From contig NZ_MIEH01000006.1 in NCBI RefSeq assembly GCF_001754075.1, forward strand, positions 101,293 to 165,292: a stretch of DNA of 64,000 nucleotides, given 5' to 3'. Below are positions 16,352-25,780 of the stretch, one piece after another. The first letter of the stretch is position 1, and each line of letters begins with the position of its first letter. The notes beneath the pieces were generated by a model. That model did no database searches. It was not told the origin of the DNA and was given only the letters and a program-made list of their open reading frames with translations. This DNA is from Merdimonas faecis (lineage in GTDB: Bacteria; Bacillota; Clostridia; Lachnospirales; Lachnospiraceae). The translations under genes were made by a program, and so were the position numbers.

Positions 16352-18988
16352 TTATCTGTCATTTTTAGCCTGCAGAGGGCGTTCCTTTCGGATTGTCTCC
16401 TCCACCTTTTTCGTCACATCATATTCAAGAATCTTAAGATTCAAAAGCTGCACGGCCAGATAGATGGCTGCCAGCCCTGCCCAGCAAAGAAGATATGCCC
16501 GGATATCCCCTGCGTCAAACTCCCGCAGCCGGAACACGATTCCGGTAAATACGGGTACAAACACAGCAGACAAAAGAAGCGGGATCCACAGGAAACGGCT
16601 TACCTCCCTGCGCTCGGTGCGGACTCTTTCTGTCTGCCGCATGCCAAAGCACTCCATAAACTGATATCTCTTCTGCATCTGCGGCAGCTCCATCTTTACC
16701 TTTACATGCAGGAGGAACAGGCTGATTGCAAGCAGCATGAGTATCAGGCATCCGTTGACCGTCATATCCGCCATACGCTCCACATATCTCTGCCGCACCG
16801 CTTCCTCCTTTGCATAAGCGCTTTTCACCATAGAGTCGTGGGCTTCGTCCTCCTGGTGGGCCTCCTGGAAGGCTTCCATATATGTGTGCGCCTGCTCCTG
16901 GTTTTCTTCAGGCACCTCTGCCAGTACAAGCTGTGTAGATCCTTCCTCTACCTCCCGGTGTGCCTCTTCAAAATACGCATCCGAAAAGACGATCAGGTTT
17001 TCGTATTTCCCCTGCCGGAAGCAGCCGATCAGGCTCTCCGTTTCCTCTCCTGTGATCTGCCTTGGTGGAAAAATCGTCTCCCGGTCCAGCATATTATAAG
17101 GATAGACCGGCGTTCCAATATGTACATACGGCGTCTCCAGTCCCAGGTACCAGTCCACCGGCTTTGCCTTGGCCGCCACATCCTGCTGGTAGACAATATG
17201 GACAAAATTTCCTTCGTCGTCAAGCTTAAGTTCCTCTGCCTTCTCTCCCAGCGCGTCTTTCAGCTGCCGGTAAGTACTCTCTGAAATCCCGATATTCTGT
17301 CCCTGGGGGATCATCGGCTGACGCATATCATCCGGCATCTCTGTATTATCCACGGTTGTTGCCCGCACCATCGGATAAGTGCTAAGTTCGGCGTCGCAGG
17401 CTTCCTGAAACTCTCCCAGAAGTTCTTCGTCCGTCTCATTTGCCAGGAAGACATAATCATACGGAAAGAGACTTTCCGGATCCTCAGCGATCTGATTCGA
17501 CACCAGCCTGACTCCGAAAAAGAACAGCACACAGATATGTACAATGGTAAGCAAAGAGACGTAGCGCACAGTGGTGCGGAACCGGTAACGGATCATATGT
17601 CCCCGGGGAATCTCTCTGATATAGACCTCTGGCTGTTTCTCTCTCCAGGTGATCAGGATCGCCCATGCATTCCGGATCACTACAGCAAGGCAAAGAAGGA
17701 ACAGGCTCAGGAAAAAGATGCTCTCGCCGGTCCGTCTCTCGGCATATCGGCAGATACACCATCCCGCAAGGATACAGGCTATGAGCAGCCAGAGCCACTT
17801 AAGCCTTCCCGGCATTTTTTCCGCCCGCGCGGCTGTAGCTCGTCCGTCCGTGGAACTCCTTGCAGCTTCCATATCATGGGAAATCGCAAAGCCTACAAGC
17901 TCGATCAGAAATACTCCGCCCGCTGTCCACAGATAAGAAAAAACCGTTACATTCCCAAGATCTCCCAGCTCCGGCGCAAAATATCCCGCCACGCTCCGGA
18001 ACAGCTGGATCAGAAGCGTTCCCGCCGCCATTCCGGCAATCCCCGCCGCCGCAAAGCACAGCACGATCTCCCGGATCCAGGCCGCAAACCGTGCGTCACT
18101 GCGGATTCCCAGCGTCTCCAAAAGCCCGGTACTCTCAGCGCGTCTCTGCCGGTAAAAAGATAATACCAGAGTCACCAGGAACAAAGCGATCAGCACCATC
18201 ACGATCAGGAAATCCCTCATGATTTCTACAAGCCCTGCTCCCAGGAGCGCCTGCTCTTCTCCATGGCTGGAGGAAAAAATATTCAACATTCCAACTCCTG
18301 TAAACAGGAACATCGCTGTCAGAAATCCTGCCAAGAACAAAAAGCACACATCTCTCCAGCGGAATTTCAGATCCTTCCACAGCATCTGATAATAAAGCCC
18401 CGAGTATCTTCCCGGAAAATAGAGCCGCCGTTTCCGTTCTTTTTTATACAGGCGTCTCCTCTCATCCTCCTCTTTCTTATTTCTGGCCGCCTCATCCCAT
18501 GCCTCAGCCATCTTTTCTGCCACCAGCCAGATCCCGTTCAGAAAGATCAGGCTCATGGGGTAGAGCAGATGAATGACCGGCAGCGCATCACCTGTCCAGG
18601 AAACGGATACCGTCCAGAAATAATTGGGAATGACCGCAAGTACATTCATCGCCGGAAGAAGCCACCTGGTTTCTTTTCTCAGCAGTGTGAGAATCAGAAT
18701 CAGGATACTCATGATCCACACTGCCATCATAATCCACAAAAGCATCTGGAACAGGATCGAGATCTCCTGTACATCATTTTTCCCAAGCGCCTGCAGCATC
18801 GGAAAATCCATTTTGAGCATACTGGAAAAATCCTGAAGCCAGAAGCCCCTTGCCAGATACATGATCACATTATAGTTTCCGCTCTCCGTCTGGATCCAGG
18901 GAAACAGAAAATAGAGCTGGGCTAAGATGCTCATCACCACATCCACCCACTGATTTTTTACAAATTTAGAAAATATCGTTCCTCTCAT
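16352..18988 (-). CDS. Large FtsX-like membrane protein, orphan ABC-type permease
   Basis: An 878-aa membrane protein. Helices fall at about residues 18-33, 80-105, 115-160 (three), then after a charged linker at 225-250, 275-300, 320-345, 360-385, 410-435 and 440-460. A helix at 498-518 is followed by an extracytoplasmic domain of about 230 residues and three C-terminal helices. The segment STGLLETLGIRSDARFAAWIREI resembles the FtsX coupling loop, repeated as YQFMECFGMRQTERVRTERREV. No ATPase gene is adjacent, so its partner must be encoded elsewhere or it acts alone. It is transcribed singly from its own promoter. Confidence 0.6.
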   Translation of the reverse strand: MRGTIFSKFVKNQWVDVVMSILAQLYFLFPWIQTESGNYNVIMYLARGFWLQDFSSMLKMDFPMLQALGKNDVQEISILFQMLLWIMMAVWIMSILILILTLLRKETRWLLPAMNVLAVIPNYFWTVSVSWTGDALPVIHLLYPMSLIFLNGIWLVAEKMAEAWDEAARNKKEEDERRRLYKKERKRRLYFPGRYSGLYYQMLWKDLKFRWRDVCFLFLAGFLTAMFLFTGVGMLNIFSSSHGEEQALLGAGLVEIMRDFLIVMVLIALFLVTLVLSFYRQRRAESTGLLETLGIRSDARFAAWIREIVLCFAAAGIAGMAAGTLLIQLFRSVAGYFAPELGDLGNVTVFSYLWTAGGVFLIELVGFAISHDMEAARSSTDGRATAARAEKMPGRLKWLWLLIACILAGWCICRYAERRTGESIFFLSLFLLCLAVVIRNAWAILITWREKQPEVYIREIPRGHMIRYRFRTTVRYVSLLTIVHICVLFFFGVRLVSNQIAEDPESLFPYDYVFLANETDEELLGEFQEACDAELSTYPMVRATTVDNTEMPDDMRQPMIPQGQNIGISESTYRQLKDALGEKAEELKLDDEGNFVHIVYQQDVAAKAKPVDWYLGLETPYVHIGTPVYPYNMLDRETIFPPRQITGEETESLIGCFRQGKYENLIVFSDAYFEEAHREVEEGSTQLVLAEVPEENQEQAHTYMEAFQEAHQEDEAHDSMVKSAYAKEEAVRQRYVERMADMTVNGCLILMLLAISLFLLHVKVKMELPQMQKRYQFMECFGMRQTERVRTERREVSRFLWIPLLLSAVFVPVFTGIVFRLREFDAGDIRAYLLCWAGLAAIYLAVQLLNLKILEYDVTKKVEETIRKERPLQAKNDR

Positions 18989-19077
18989 GTCTTTACCGTC
19001 CTACTCTATCGTTCGTCTGTCTGCTTTGTACACCGCATCGTTCCCCTCTCTTGCGGCGCCACAACCTGCTTCTATCT

Positions 19078-19106
19078 ATTATAGCTTAAAGCATATCCGT
19101 CTACAA
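19078..19106 (-). promoter_or_regulatory. Promoter of the orphan permease gene
   Basis: Minus-strand TTGTAG (19106-19101), 17 bases, TATAAT (19083-19078), about 90 bases before the permease ATG. Confidence 0.5.
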
Positions 19107-19158
19107 GAGCGGTCGCCAAGGTCTCGGACAAACCCGGCCTTGGCTTGCCGCATCCACA

Positions 19159-19192
19159 AAAAAGCTGCGGACTCGACGGTCCGCAGCTTTTT
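19159..19192 (-). terminator. Strong terminator after the HPr-like gene
   Basis: AAAAAGCTGCGGAC and GTCCGCAGCTTTTT form a 14-bp stem around a 6-base loop, 14 bases after the HPr-like stop. Ts flank it on both strands, so it could work in either direction. Confidence 0.85.
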
Positions 19193-19205
19193 CCTTTTTC
19201 TCTTG

Positions 19206-19445
19206 TTACTCCGCCAGAAAGGAGGAAAACTTCTCCTCCACAAGCCCTTCATCTTCACCGTTTACCAGCAACAGCATCGGCATCCCCAGTTTGATCGTCA
19301 TAAGACCGACGATGGACTTTCCATCAATCCGGACATGCCTGTTTGATATATTCACCACGTCAATATCTGATTTCATTTTCTGACAGGCCGCACAAAAAGA
19401 CATGATCTGCTCCGGCGTCACAAATTTAATCTTTTTCTCTATCAT
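19206..19445 (-). CDS. HPr-like protein lacking the active-site histidine
   Basis: A 79-aa protein of the HPr fold, which in PTS systems carries phosphate on His15 and is regulated by phosphorylation of Ser46. Here the Ser46 region is clear (DGKSIVGLMTIKLG), but the His15 motif is replaced by residues around SFCAACQKMKSD with no histidine. It therefore cannot be a normal PTS phosphocarrier. It may be regulatory like Crh, which also lacks His15, or may be unrelated to sugar control. It has GGAGG before the ATG and its own terminator, so it is monocistronic. Confidence 0.7.
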   Translation of the reverse strand: MIEKKIKFVTPEQIMSFCAACQKMKSDIDVVNISNRHVRIDGKSIVGLMTIKLGMPMLLLVNGEDEGLVEEKFSSFLAE

Positions 19446-19556
19446 TTCCTGTTACCTCCTGCATCCTGCACACTCCTGTTACTATACACTATTTTGTCGA
19501 CTTTTCATACAAAAATTTGAATCCTTAGCAAAAGTTTTTCACCGGCCATACTTTTC

Positions 19557-19585
19557 TGGACTGCCGTTCTCTTTTCTTATATAAT
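19557..19585 (+). promoter_or_regulatory. Promoter of the zinc-ribbon/GH25 gene pair
   Basis: TGGACT (19557-19562), 17-base spacer, TATAAT (19580-19585), about 45 bases before the ATG of the zinc-ribbon protein. Confidence 0.5.
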
Positions 19586-19631
19586 AATTGTTGTAATATA
19601 TAACATTTCTGTTTGAAAGAGGGAAAGAAAA

Positions 19632-20549
19632 ATGAAATGTAAAAACTGTGGCCAAAAACTAAATGATGGAGATCTGTTTTGCGGGAACTGCGGAGCTCCG
19701 GTTCCTTCTGGACATTCTTCAAAAAAGGTCGTTTATATTGTGATCGCAGTTGCCGTCGTACTTGCGATTGCCGCAGGTGTCATCCTTGCACTGACAATCG
19801 GATCCGACTCTTCTAATGATTCGAAACCGGCAGCTGAAATCCAGTCAGATACTGACAGCTCCAAAGATTCTGAAGCGGATACCTATATAGGCGAAGAGGA
19901 GGATGCGACCGGAAGCAGCAATACCACGGACGATACGGACAGCAGCCATCATGCAGACGGCTCTGAATCTGAGCATCCTTTTACCATCGATCCCGAGAGC
20001 CATGCTGATTACACCGCGTCCCTGGATCCATCCGAATACGCTTTTTATTCTTCCGAAATATCAGAATTTAATTTCTGGTACCCAACGGAGTTCTATAATC
20101 ATGTAACCTATAATACCACGTCCTTCGACACAACACTCGGGACCAGCGAAGAAGAGATCACCTTCACCGCCGAAGACAGCTCCCAGCTTATGTTCCGTGC
20201 GATCAGGCGTACCGACCCTATGGATCTGGACGAGATGACGAATACGGTTTACACCTCGGAGCTTGGCCTTTTATCTTCCTCGGAGGTCATCCTTAATACG
20301 GTAAAGGACGGCGCCGGCAAGATCATTGTAACCGGCTGGGATAAAACGTATCCGGATAATACTGTTTACTCGCTGACAAAAGTGAAATCTGACTACATCC
20401 TGCAGATGAAAGTCGTTTTCCCTGAGTATACCAATGCAAATGACGAACACCAGAAAGGATATCTGACAGAATGTTACTACCGTATGTGCGGCTTTTCTGA
20501 TGCCGATCCCTGGCGGACATACGATGAATATCTGAGTGAGGTTAATTAA
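19632..20549 (+). CDS. Zinc-ribbon membrane-anchored protein, function unknown
   Basis: A 305-aa protein. Residues 1-24 are a zinc ribbon (CKNCGQKL...CGNCGAPV), residues about 33-56 a single membrane helix, then an acidic Ser/Thr/Asp-rich linker to about residue 120 and an extracytoplasmic domain. The topology, with the zinc ribbon inside and the domain outside, is common in Firmicutes but the function is unknown. The outer domain (PSEYAFYSSEISEFNFWYPTEF onward) resembles no family I recognise. It lies 2 bases before the GH25 gene and shares its promoter. Confidence 0.65.
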   Translation: MKCKNCGQKLNDGDLFCGNCGAPVPSGHSSKKVVYIVIAVAVVLAIAAGVILALTIGSDSSNDSKPAAEIQSDTDSSKDSEADTYIGEEEDATGSSNTTDDTDSSHHADGSESEHPFTIDPESHADYTASLDPSEYAFYSSEISEFNFWYPTEFYNHVTYNTTSFDTTLGTSEEEITFTAEDSSQLMFRAIRRTDPMDLDEMTNTVYTSELGLLSSSEVILNTVKDGAGKIIVTGWDKTYPDNTVYSLTKVKSDYILQMKVVFPEYTNANDEHQKGYLTECYYRMCGFSDADPWRTYDEYLSEVN

Positions 20550-20551
20550 TT

Positions 20552-21472
20552 ATGATGAAAACATGGAAATTTTTGATTTATCTGATACCTGCTACCCTTC
20601 TGCTGACATCATGTTCCGGTAAAGCTACGGAAGAGACCGCAGGCCAGGAAGTACAGGAGGCCGGAAAGAATACAGAAGCCGCTTCGAAAGAAGACGACGA
20701 CGCCGAAAAAGAGACCAAGGAACCGGAGATCCTGCACTTTGTAGACGTATACCAGAATCCTTATCAGGTCGAGATCAACCCAAACGTCGAAAAGCACGAT
20801 TACAAAGACGACTCCTTTGTCCACAATGGCGACCGGCTTTCCTATGAGGACGACAGCAATTATACTTACCGGCTGGGTGTGGACGTCTCCGAGCACCAGG
20901 GATATGTGGACTGGCAGACGCTAAAAAACAGCGGATTTGAGTTTGCCTTTATCCGGCTTGGCTACCGGGGCTACGGTCAGGAAGGAAGAATCTGCCTGGA
21001 CCGGGAATTTCACCGGAATATCCAGAACGCGCAGGCCGCCGGTTTTGATGTGGGCGTTTACTTTTTTGCCCAGGCCGTGAATGAGGAAGAGGCGCTGGAG
21101 GAAGCAAATTTTGTCCTCCAGAATCTGGAAGGGTATACGCTGCAGCTTCCTGTCGTGTACGATCCGGAAAGCATCCTGGATGACGAAGCCCGGACAGACA
21201 ATGTTTCCGGAGAGCAGTTTACCAAAAATACGGAAGTTTTCTGCTCTGCCGTAGCCGACGCCGGATATGATCCTATGATCTATGCCAATATGCTGTGGGA
21301 GGCCTTCGAGCTGGACCTGGAGGAGCTCTCGGAATATCCTCTCTGGTACGCCGACTATGAACCGGCTCCCCAGACTCCGTATCATTTCCGGTTCTGGCAG
21401 TATACGAATCAGGGGCAGGTGCCCGGGATCACGGGGAATACCGACCTGAATATAGAGATGGTGCCGAGGTGA
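20552..21472 (+). CDS. GH25 muramidase-like lipoprotein
   Basis: A 306-aa predicted lipoprotein: signal helix then lipobox LLTSC near residue 21, an acidic spacer, and a glycoside hydrolase family 25 domain from about residue 108. Catalytic-site motifs are LGVDVSEHQGYVDW, FIRLGYRGY, GVYFFAQAV and VVYDPES, where the Asp and Glu match the DxE pair of GH25 lysozymes. The end reads FRFWQYTNQGQVPGITGNTDLN, also typical. It should cut the glycan strand of peptidoglycan at the membrane-wall interface. It is followed by a terminator. Confidence 0.85.
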   Translation: MMKTWKFLIYLIPATLLLTSCSGKATEETAGQEVQEAGKNTEAASKEDDDAEKETKEPEILHFVDVYQNPYQVEINPNVEKHDYKDDSFVHNGDRLSYEDDSNYTYRLGVDVSEHQGYVDWQTLKNSGFEFAFIRLGYRGYGQEGRICLDREFHRNIQNAQAAGFDVGVYFFAQAVNEEEALEEANFVLQNLEGYTLQLPVVYDPESILDDEARTDNVSGEQFTKNTEVFCSAVADAGYDPMIYANMLWEAFELDLEELSEYPLWYADYEPAPQTPYHFRFWQYTNQGQVPGITGNTDLNIEMVPR

Positions 21473-21512
21473 TCAGTGAGAATTCTAAAATGACTTTTGT
21501 ATATACAAATCA

Positions 21513-21546
21513 AGCCTTGATCGCTTTTTTCGATCAAGGCTCTTTT
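21513..21546 (+). terminator. Terminator after the GH25 gene
   Basis: AGCCTTGATCG pairs with CGATCAAGGCT around a T-rich loop and is followed by CTTTT, 40 bases after the GH25 stop. It marks the edge of the capsule locus. Confidence 0.85.
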
Positions 21547-21669
21547 ATGTCCATTCATATTCAGTACGAGCTTTCCATGTAATATAGCGTCCTTCATCAC
21601 CCTCCTTTAATCAATATAATTTCTGACATTTGAGAACCCGCAAATTCTTCTATTTCTTCAAAATCTTTG

Positions 21670-21897
21670 CTATAACCTGCATAAGAAATTCATCTCTTCC
21701 AAATGAAGCAAGGAAGAATTCACCAAATTCCTATTTTCTCTGTAATCATTCTCAATATTAACTTCTAAATAATCTACTAATTCTGGATATTGATTCCAAA
21801 TTCCCCACTGATCTCGAAGTGTAAAATCTGTACACTGTTTTACGCTCTTAATCTTACAGTTATTGCAAGAATTACACAAACAAATATTTCCTAACAA
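21670..21897 (-). pseudogene. Remnant resembling an F420-hydrogenase beta-subunit-like protein
   Basis: The 537-base gap between the GH25 gene and the flippase holds this 75-codon fragment. Its CNSCNNCKIKS followed by CTDFTLRDQWGIWN resembles the C-terminal CxxC and SDxTLxDxWGI region of coenzyme F420 hydrogenase/dehydrogenase beta-subunit-like proteins, which often occur in polysaccharide loci. The rest of such a gene (usually 350-400 aa) is absent. Another frame just downstream is also coding-like (YSKDFEEIEEFAG), suggesting frameshift decay. The match is from memory of the motif only. Confidence 0.35.
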
Positions 21898-22009
21898 AAG
21901 CCTTCATACACAAACTCCAACTGTTACGTATATAGTTTACTTTCTCATTTATATTTATGATGATGCATAATTAAGAACCTGTTGACACTATCTTATTTGA
22001 AAAATATTT

Positions 22010-23521
22010 TCAATGACGAAACACTATATTAATCGTACTCTTAACATATCCCCAGGCAATTTTTCTCGCTTTCCGTTCTACTATACTGTCCACGCAAAAA
22101 AAAGCAATAATTACACATATGCTAACCCATACCGCATTTACCAAAAGCCAAAAATAAGAGTCCAGCCTCATTGGTATTCTACCGAAGCCCCAAACAACTA
22201 TTATAAAGATAATTGCGTTTGTCAGCCATCTACGATAAGTTGGCCATGCGCTACGTTTTAAAACTCTATGATTTGCAAATAGAATAATATCATTCGCACG
22301 ATATAGTACTGCCGCAATTGTTCCAAACAATACGCCATATATTCCAAATTTAAATACACATACAAAAGAAACGACCAAATTAATAGCTGTCTCTAGCCAT
22401 GCTCGCCACTGAGTCGATTTAAACTCTCCTGCAAAACCGATAATAAAATTAGAAGATATACGTCCGTAACTCAATAATTGATAAATCCCAAATAATACTG
22501 GCAATCTCCAATCTATATAATTTATATCTGCACCTGCTGTATATAATCTCATAAATGGCAGAATAAAAATAGACGTTATTGCATATAACGAAAAAACCAA
22601 TGCCAGATAATAAGTTTCAAAAGCCTCATTCAGTTCTATGTAACGTTTCTTATCTGTATTAAATATTTGTCCCAATGCTGATTGGACACTATTGGATACG
22701 ATTGTAATAATATTATTTACCATTCCGTAAATAGTAGCATACATAGAGTAGATACTAACTGTCTTTAATCCAGACACAAAGGTCAGAATTAATACATCCG
22801 TATGACTGAATACTAAAGATGATATCTGATGCATAAAGACAGCGCCTCGCTGTGAAATAGCTTTAAAATTGGGCGATACACTCAAATCCAGCCATTTATA
22901 ATTTTTCTTGATATACCAACTGACATAAATCATTTTTATAAGATTAAAAATCAGATATGTCGTCTGTACCGCTACTATGCTTTTTCCATGCATCAATAAA
23001 ATAATTCTTGTGACATCGGTTAATACTGTTGTAACAGTACCTAGATTTGTTGTAACATAATTTCTGTTATCAACTCTAAGTAACATATTATACTTGCCCT
23101 GAACCAGATAGCTGATTACACTGCCTGACCCTTGTAACAGTATGACTAAACAACAAGTCATGTAAGGAATTGTTGTATCTAACAAAAGAGGATATACAAC
23201 ACTTAATACACCTACGCATCCCGCATATATCACACCGATTTTTTTATAATAGCGATCTGTCGCTGCCAGAATATGATTAGCAGCATCATGTTCTCCTCGA
23301 CCAATCGGGCCATACAACGCCACCACGGAGGCATCTCCCACTCCAACTTCCAGCAAGGCAAGGTAGACATATATTTGACGAATTGAGGATAGAAGTCCAT
23401 TCACTTCGGAACCATAATTTACAATAAACAGCCTGGGAATAATAATTGCCACAACAGAAGTCAACAAATTTCCAAGTATTCCCCACACTAAGTTATTAAG
23501 ACTATTTTTTTTTCTGGACAT
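22010..23521 (-). CDS. Wzx-type oligosaccharide flippase
   Basis: A 503-aa membrane protein with about 12-14 helices of the MATE/MOP flippase superfamily, which would move lipid-linked repeat units across the membrane before polymerisation. N-terminal NNLVWGILGNLLTSVVAIIIPRLFI and the paired helices that follow are typical of the polysaccharide transporter branch. It is the last gene of the capsule operon and visibly AT-rich. GAGGTGACACAAT precedes the ATG. Confidence 0.85.
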   Translation of the reverse strand: MSRKKNSLNNLVWGILGNLLTSVVAIIIPRLFIVNYGSEVNGLLSSIRQIYVYLALLEVGVGDASVVALYGPIGRGEHDAANHILAATDRYYKKIGVIYAGCVGVLSVVYPLLLDTTIPYMTCCLVILLQGSGSVISYLVQGKYNMLLRVDNRNYVTTNLGTVTTVLTDVTRIILLMHGKSIVAVQTTYLIFNLIKMIYVSWYIKKNYKWLDLSVSPNFKAISQRGAVFMHQISSLVFSHTDVLILTFVSGLKTVSIYSMYATIYGMVNNIITIVSNSVQSALGQIFNTDKKRYIELNEAFETYYLALVFSLYAITSIFILPFMRLYTAGADINYIDWRLPVLFGIYQLLSYGRISSNFIIGFAGEFKSTQWRAWLETAINLVVSFVCVFKFGIYGVLFGTIAAVLYRANDIILFANHRVLKRSAWPTYRRWLTNAIIFIIVVWGFGRIPMRLDSYFWLLVNAVWVSICVIIAFFCVDSIVERKARKIAWGYVKSTINIVFRH

Positions 23522-23587
23522 ATTGTGTCACCTCAAATTTTAGCTTTTTAAATTCTATATATGAATTATGCACAAAACTTTTAATAT

Positions 23588-24157
23588 CTACAAATCAAAT
23601 CCTCCACCAGAATTTTCGAGCTCCTCCTTCCAGCTTTTCCACTCATCATCCGTACGCTCTGAGAAAATTTTATTTGATACCGGAAGTGTTTCCAACCTCT
23701 TTTTCTGCTTGTCTATATATTCATCATAGGTACACAAAATCCTATAAGTCGTATCAGATCCCCGCACAACCACTGAATTGTCTGGAATATCTCTTGAACA
23801 AATTGTTCCCGCACCGACAATCACCTTATTCCCAATGGTAACTCCCGGAAGAATTACTGAGCCATAACCAATAAAAACATCGTTTCCTATTTTAACCGGA
23901 GCTACTTTACAATAGCCTAACGACTTCTTTGTTGTTCCATCATGTGCAAGAATAGTAGTCCCTGAAATTGTTACATTATCTCCTATCGTAATCAAATGTC
24001 CAAAACAATAATCAATAGCACTGTCCGGTCCGTCAAAGTTCTTCCCTATAGTTACGCCTCTGGCTCTCCACTGCTCTTCTTTCGACAATGTCGGCGGCTT
24101 TTTTCTAATCCCCAAACTATATATTATAGATTTCAAAACTTTCTTGAGCCAACTCAT
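23588..24157 (-). CDS. Hexapeptide-repeat acyltransferase
   Basis: A 189-aa protein of the left-handed beta-helix acyltransferase family (serine/sugar O-acetyltransferase-like). Hexapeptide repeats run through the middle: DNVTISGTTILAHDG, KIGNDVFIGYGSVILPGV and TIGNKVIVGAGTICSRDI. It probably adds acetyl groups to a sugar of the repeat unit. ATG at 24157 is preceded by AAAGG and follows the stop of the neighbouring acyltransferase within a few bases; a longer frame to 24205 lacks a good start signal. Confidence 0.8.
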   Translation of the reverse strand: MSWLKKVLKSIIYSLGIRKKPPTLSKEEQWRARGVTIGKNFDGPDSAIDYCFGHLITIGDNVTISGTTILAHDGTTKKSLGYCKVAPVKIGNDVFIGYGSVILPGVTIGNKVIVGAGTICSRDIPDNSVVVRGSDTTYRILCTYDEYIDKQKKRLETLPVSNKIFSERTDDEWKSWKEELENSGGGFDL

Positions 24158-24161
24158 ATTT

Positions 24162-24848
24162 TTACCTTTCAACACTCGGGCTCTTTCTGTCCCACTTGCC
24201 ACCATTTTCTTTGATATGCGATCTATGTTCGCTACTAAAAATCATATGGCTGCCAACCCTTTTGTTCACAATAGAATTTGCACCAACAACGCTTCCCTCT
24301 CCTATTGTTACCCCTTTCAATACCAGTACATTTGTTGCCAGCCATACATGATCTCCAACAACTACAGGCGCCGGACGATTTGCGACTTCACCTTGTTCAT
24401 CTATTATCTGATGATGATCGCTGTCATAAACCACAACATTCCGTCCAATCATTACATCCTTTCCAAAAACAATTTTTTCTGCCACAATCACCGTACTATT
24501 ACTGTTCATTGTAAAATATTTACAGTCAAAAACAGCATCCTTCAATATTTCAACTGTTGACCCATAAGAAATTTTACATCCGCCATAAATACTCCAGACT
24601 GCTCTCTCCCTTAAACGAAGACGCGTTTCTGCTTTCGATTTTCGCAGAAGATCACAGCCAATTTCTATATCTCCTCCACCAATATAAATCCGTGCGCCTG
24701 GCGCAATATCAATAACGGTATTCTTGTACGGAATTAATTTACTCTGATCAGTTCGAATAATTGATTTACAAAAATAATTCAAATGTAAGAACTGCAAAAT
24801 ATTTATTTTTTTTAAAAATCGAACTCGCTGTACAATTTTCTTTATCAT
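24162..24848 (-). CDS. Hexapeptide-repeat acyltransferase
   Basis: A 228-aa left-handed beta-helix acyltransferase related to colanic-acid/maltose O-acetyltransferases. The repeats include IDIAPGARIYIGGG, IVFGKDVMIGRNVVV and VVVGDHVWLATNVLVLKGVTIG. The DSDHHQI segment supplies the catalytic histidine typical of the family. It overlaps the glycosyltransferase upstream by 4 bases. With the next gene it forms a pair of acyltransferases, suggesting two acylation sites or substrates. Confidence 0.82.
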   Translation of the reverse strand: MIKKIVQRVRFLKKINILQFLHLNYFCKSIIRTDQSKLIPYKNTVIDIAPGARIYIGGGDIEIGCDLLRKSKAETRLRLRERAVWSIYGGCKISYGSTVEILKDAVFDCKYFTMNSNSTVIVAEKIVFGKDVMIGRNVVVYDSDHHQIIDEQGEVANRPAPVVVGDHVWLATNVLVLKGVTIGEGSVVGANSIVNKRVGSHMIFSSEHRSHIKENGGKWDRKSPSVER

Positions 24849-25774
24849 TTCATGCTCCCGTTAAAATACTCTAACATTGCCCGCCATTGTTCATCATTCT
24901 GACCCTCTGCAGCATTAACATACCAAAGACTCCCTTCTGCCGTCCCATAAATTGTAATAGGAAACGAACGCCAAGGAGTTGCCGCTGTTATTTTTGTATT
25001 ATTACGATATGCCATAAAAGTCAGCCACAGATCATCTGCATAGGGGCATAGTTTCTGAATCAGGTTCACATCAAAAAGCTTTTCATCCAATGTATGTGGC
25101 GGATATAATGAGCCGCTTCCCGAAAAAATCTGAATGTTGTCTGAATGTTTGAATGTCTCTTTTAACTTTGGATTTCTCCACAAAGAGGGCTTTGCTTCAA
25201 AAGATGGCTCTATTACCTGCGCTGTCATTGTACATATATCATCTGGATTTTCATTATGCATATCCAGCAATTTCTTAATTGTATCCCGGGGATAGAACAT
25301 ATCATCATCTGCCAAAATAATCAAATCCTCCGGATATTGCTGCATCACATAATAATACTTCTTATGACTGCGCAGGTCTTCACAAAACCGAATTGTAAGA
25401 CCTCTCTCCCTCTGTCGCAGTAATGCTTCAGGTAAATCATCCATATTTTCAAACTGTGTTTTTGCTAACCACAAAATAATTGCATCAGGTTTCACACTCT
25501 GCCGCAGAAGAGTCTCAATTGTCAGCCACACTGTGCCTATACGTTTGGGGTAAGACGTCAGTGATACAACAACTTTCTGTTCTCGTGGTTTTTCTGCTAG
25601 GCCACATCGTTTTAATGGATGATTCATATACCAATTCCGAACTAGTACATTATAGAACCATTCTATCCTATCCAAAAATTTTTTTAAAAATTTTGCCGGT
25701 TCTTTTCTCTCCTCTTTGGCTTTTTTTTCTTTTCTTTTTAGATAAAAATATAATCTATAAATGAATGAATACAT
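24845..25774 (-). CDS. Glycosyltransferase, GT-A fold
   Basis: A 309-aa glycosyltransferase with a basic N-terminal amphipathic stretch. VVVSLTSYPKRIGTVWLTIETLLRQS opens the nucleotide-binding domain, and LIILADDDMFYPRDT supplies the metal-binding DDD. FSGSGSLYPPHTLDEKLFD and CPYADDLWLTFMAYRNNTK form the acceptor half. It resembles a family of capsule glycosyltransferases rather than classical GT2. Sugar specificity cannot be read from sequence. Confidence 0.75.
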   Translation of the reverse strand: MYSFIYRLYFYLKRKEKKAKEERKEPAKFLKKFLDRIEWFYNVLVRNWYMNHPLKRCGLAEKPREQKVVVSLTSYPKRIGTVWLTIETLLRQSVKPDAIILWLAKTQFENMDDLPEALLRQRERGLTIRFCEDLRSHKKYYYVMQQYPEDLIILADDDMFYPRDTIKKLLDMHNENPDDICTMTAQVIEPSFEAKPSLWRNPKLKETFKHSDNIQIFSGSGSLYPPHTLDEKLFDVNLIQKLCPYADDLWLTFMAYRNNTKITAATPWRSFPITIYGTAEGSLWYVNAAEGQNDEQWRAMLEYFNGSMK

Positions 25775-25780
25775 TTTTCT

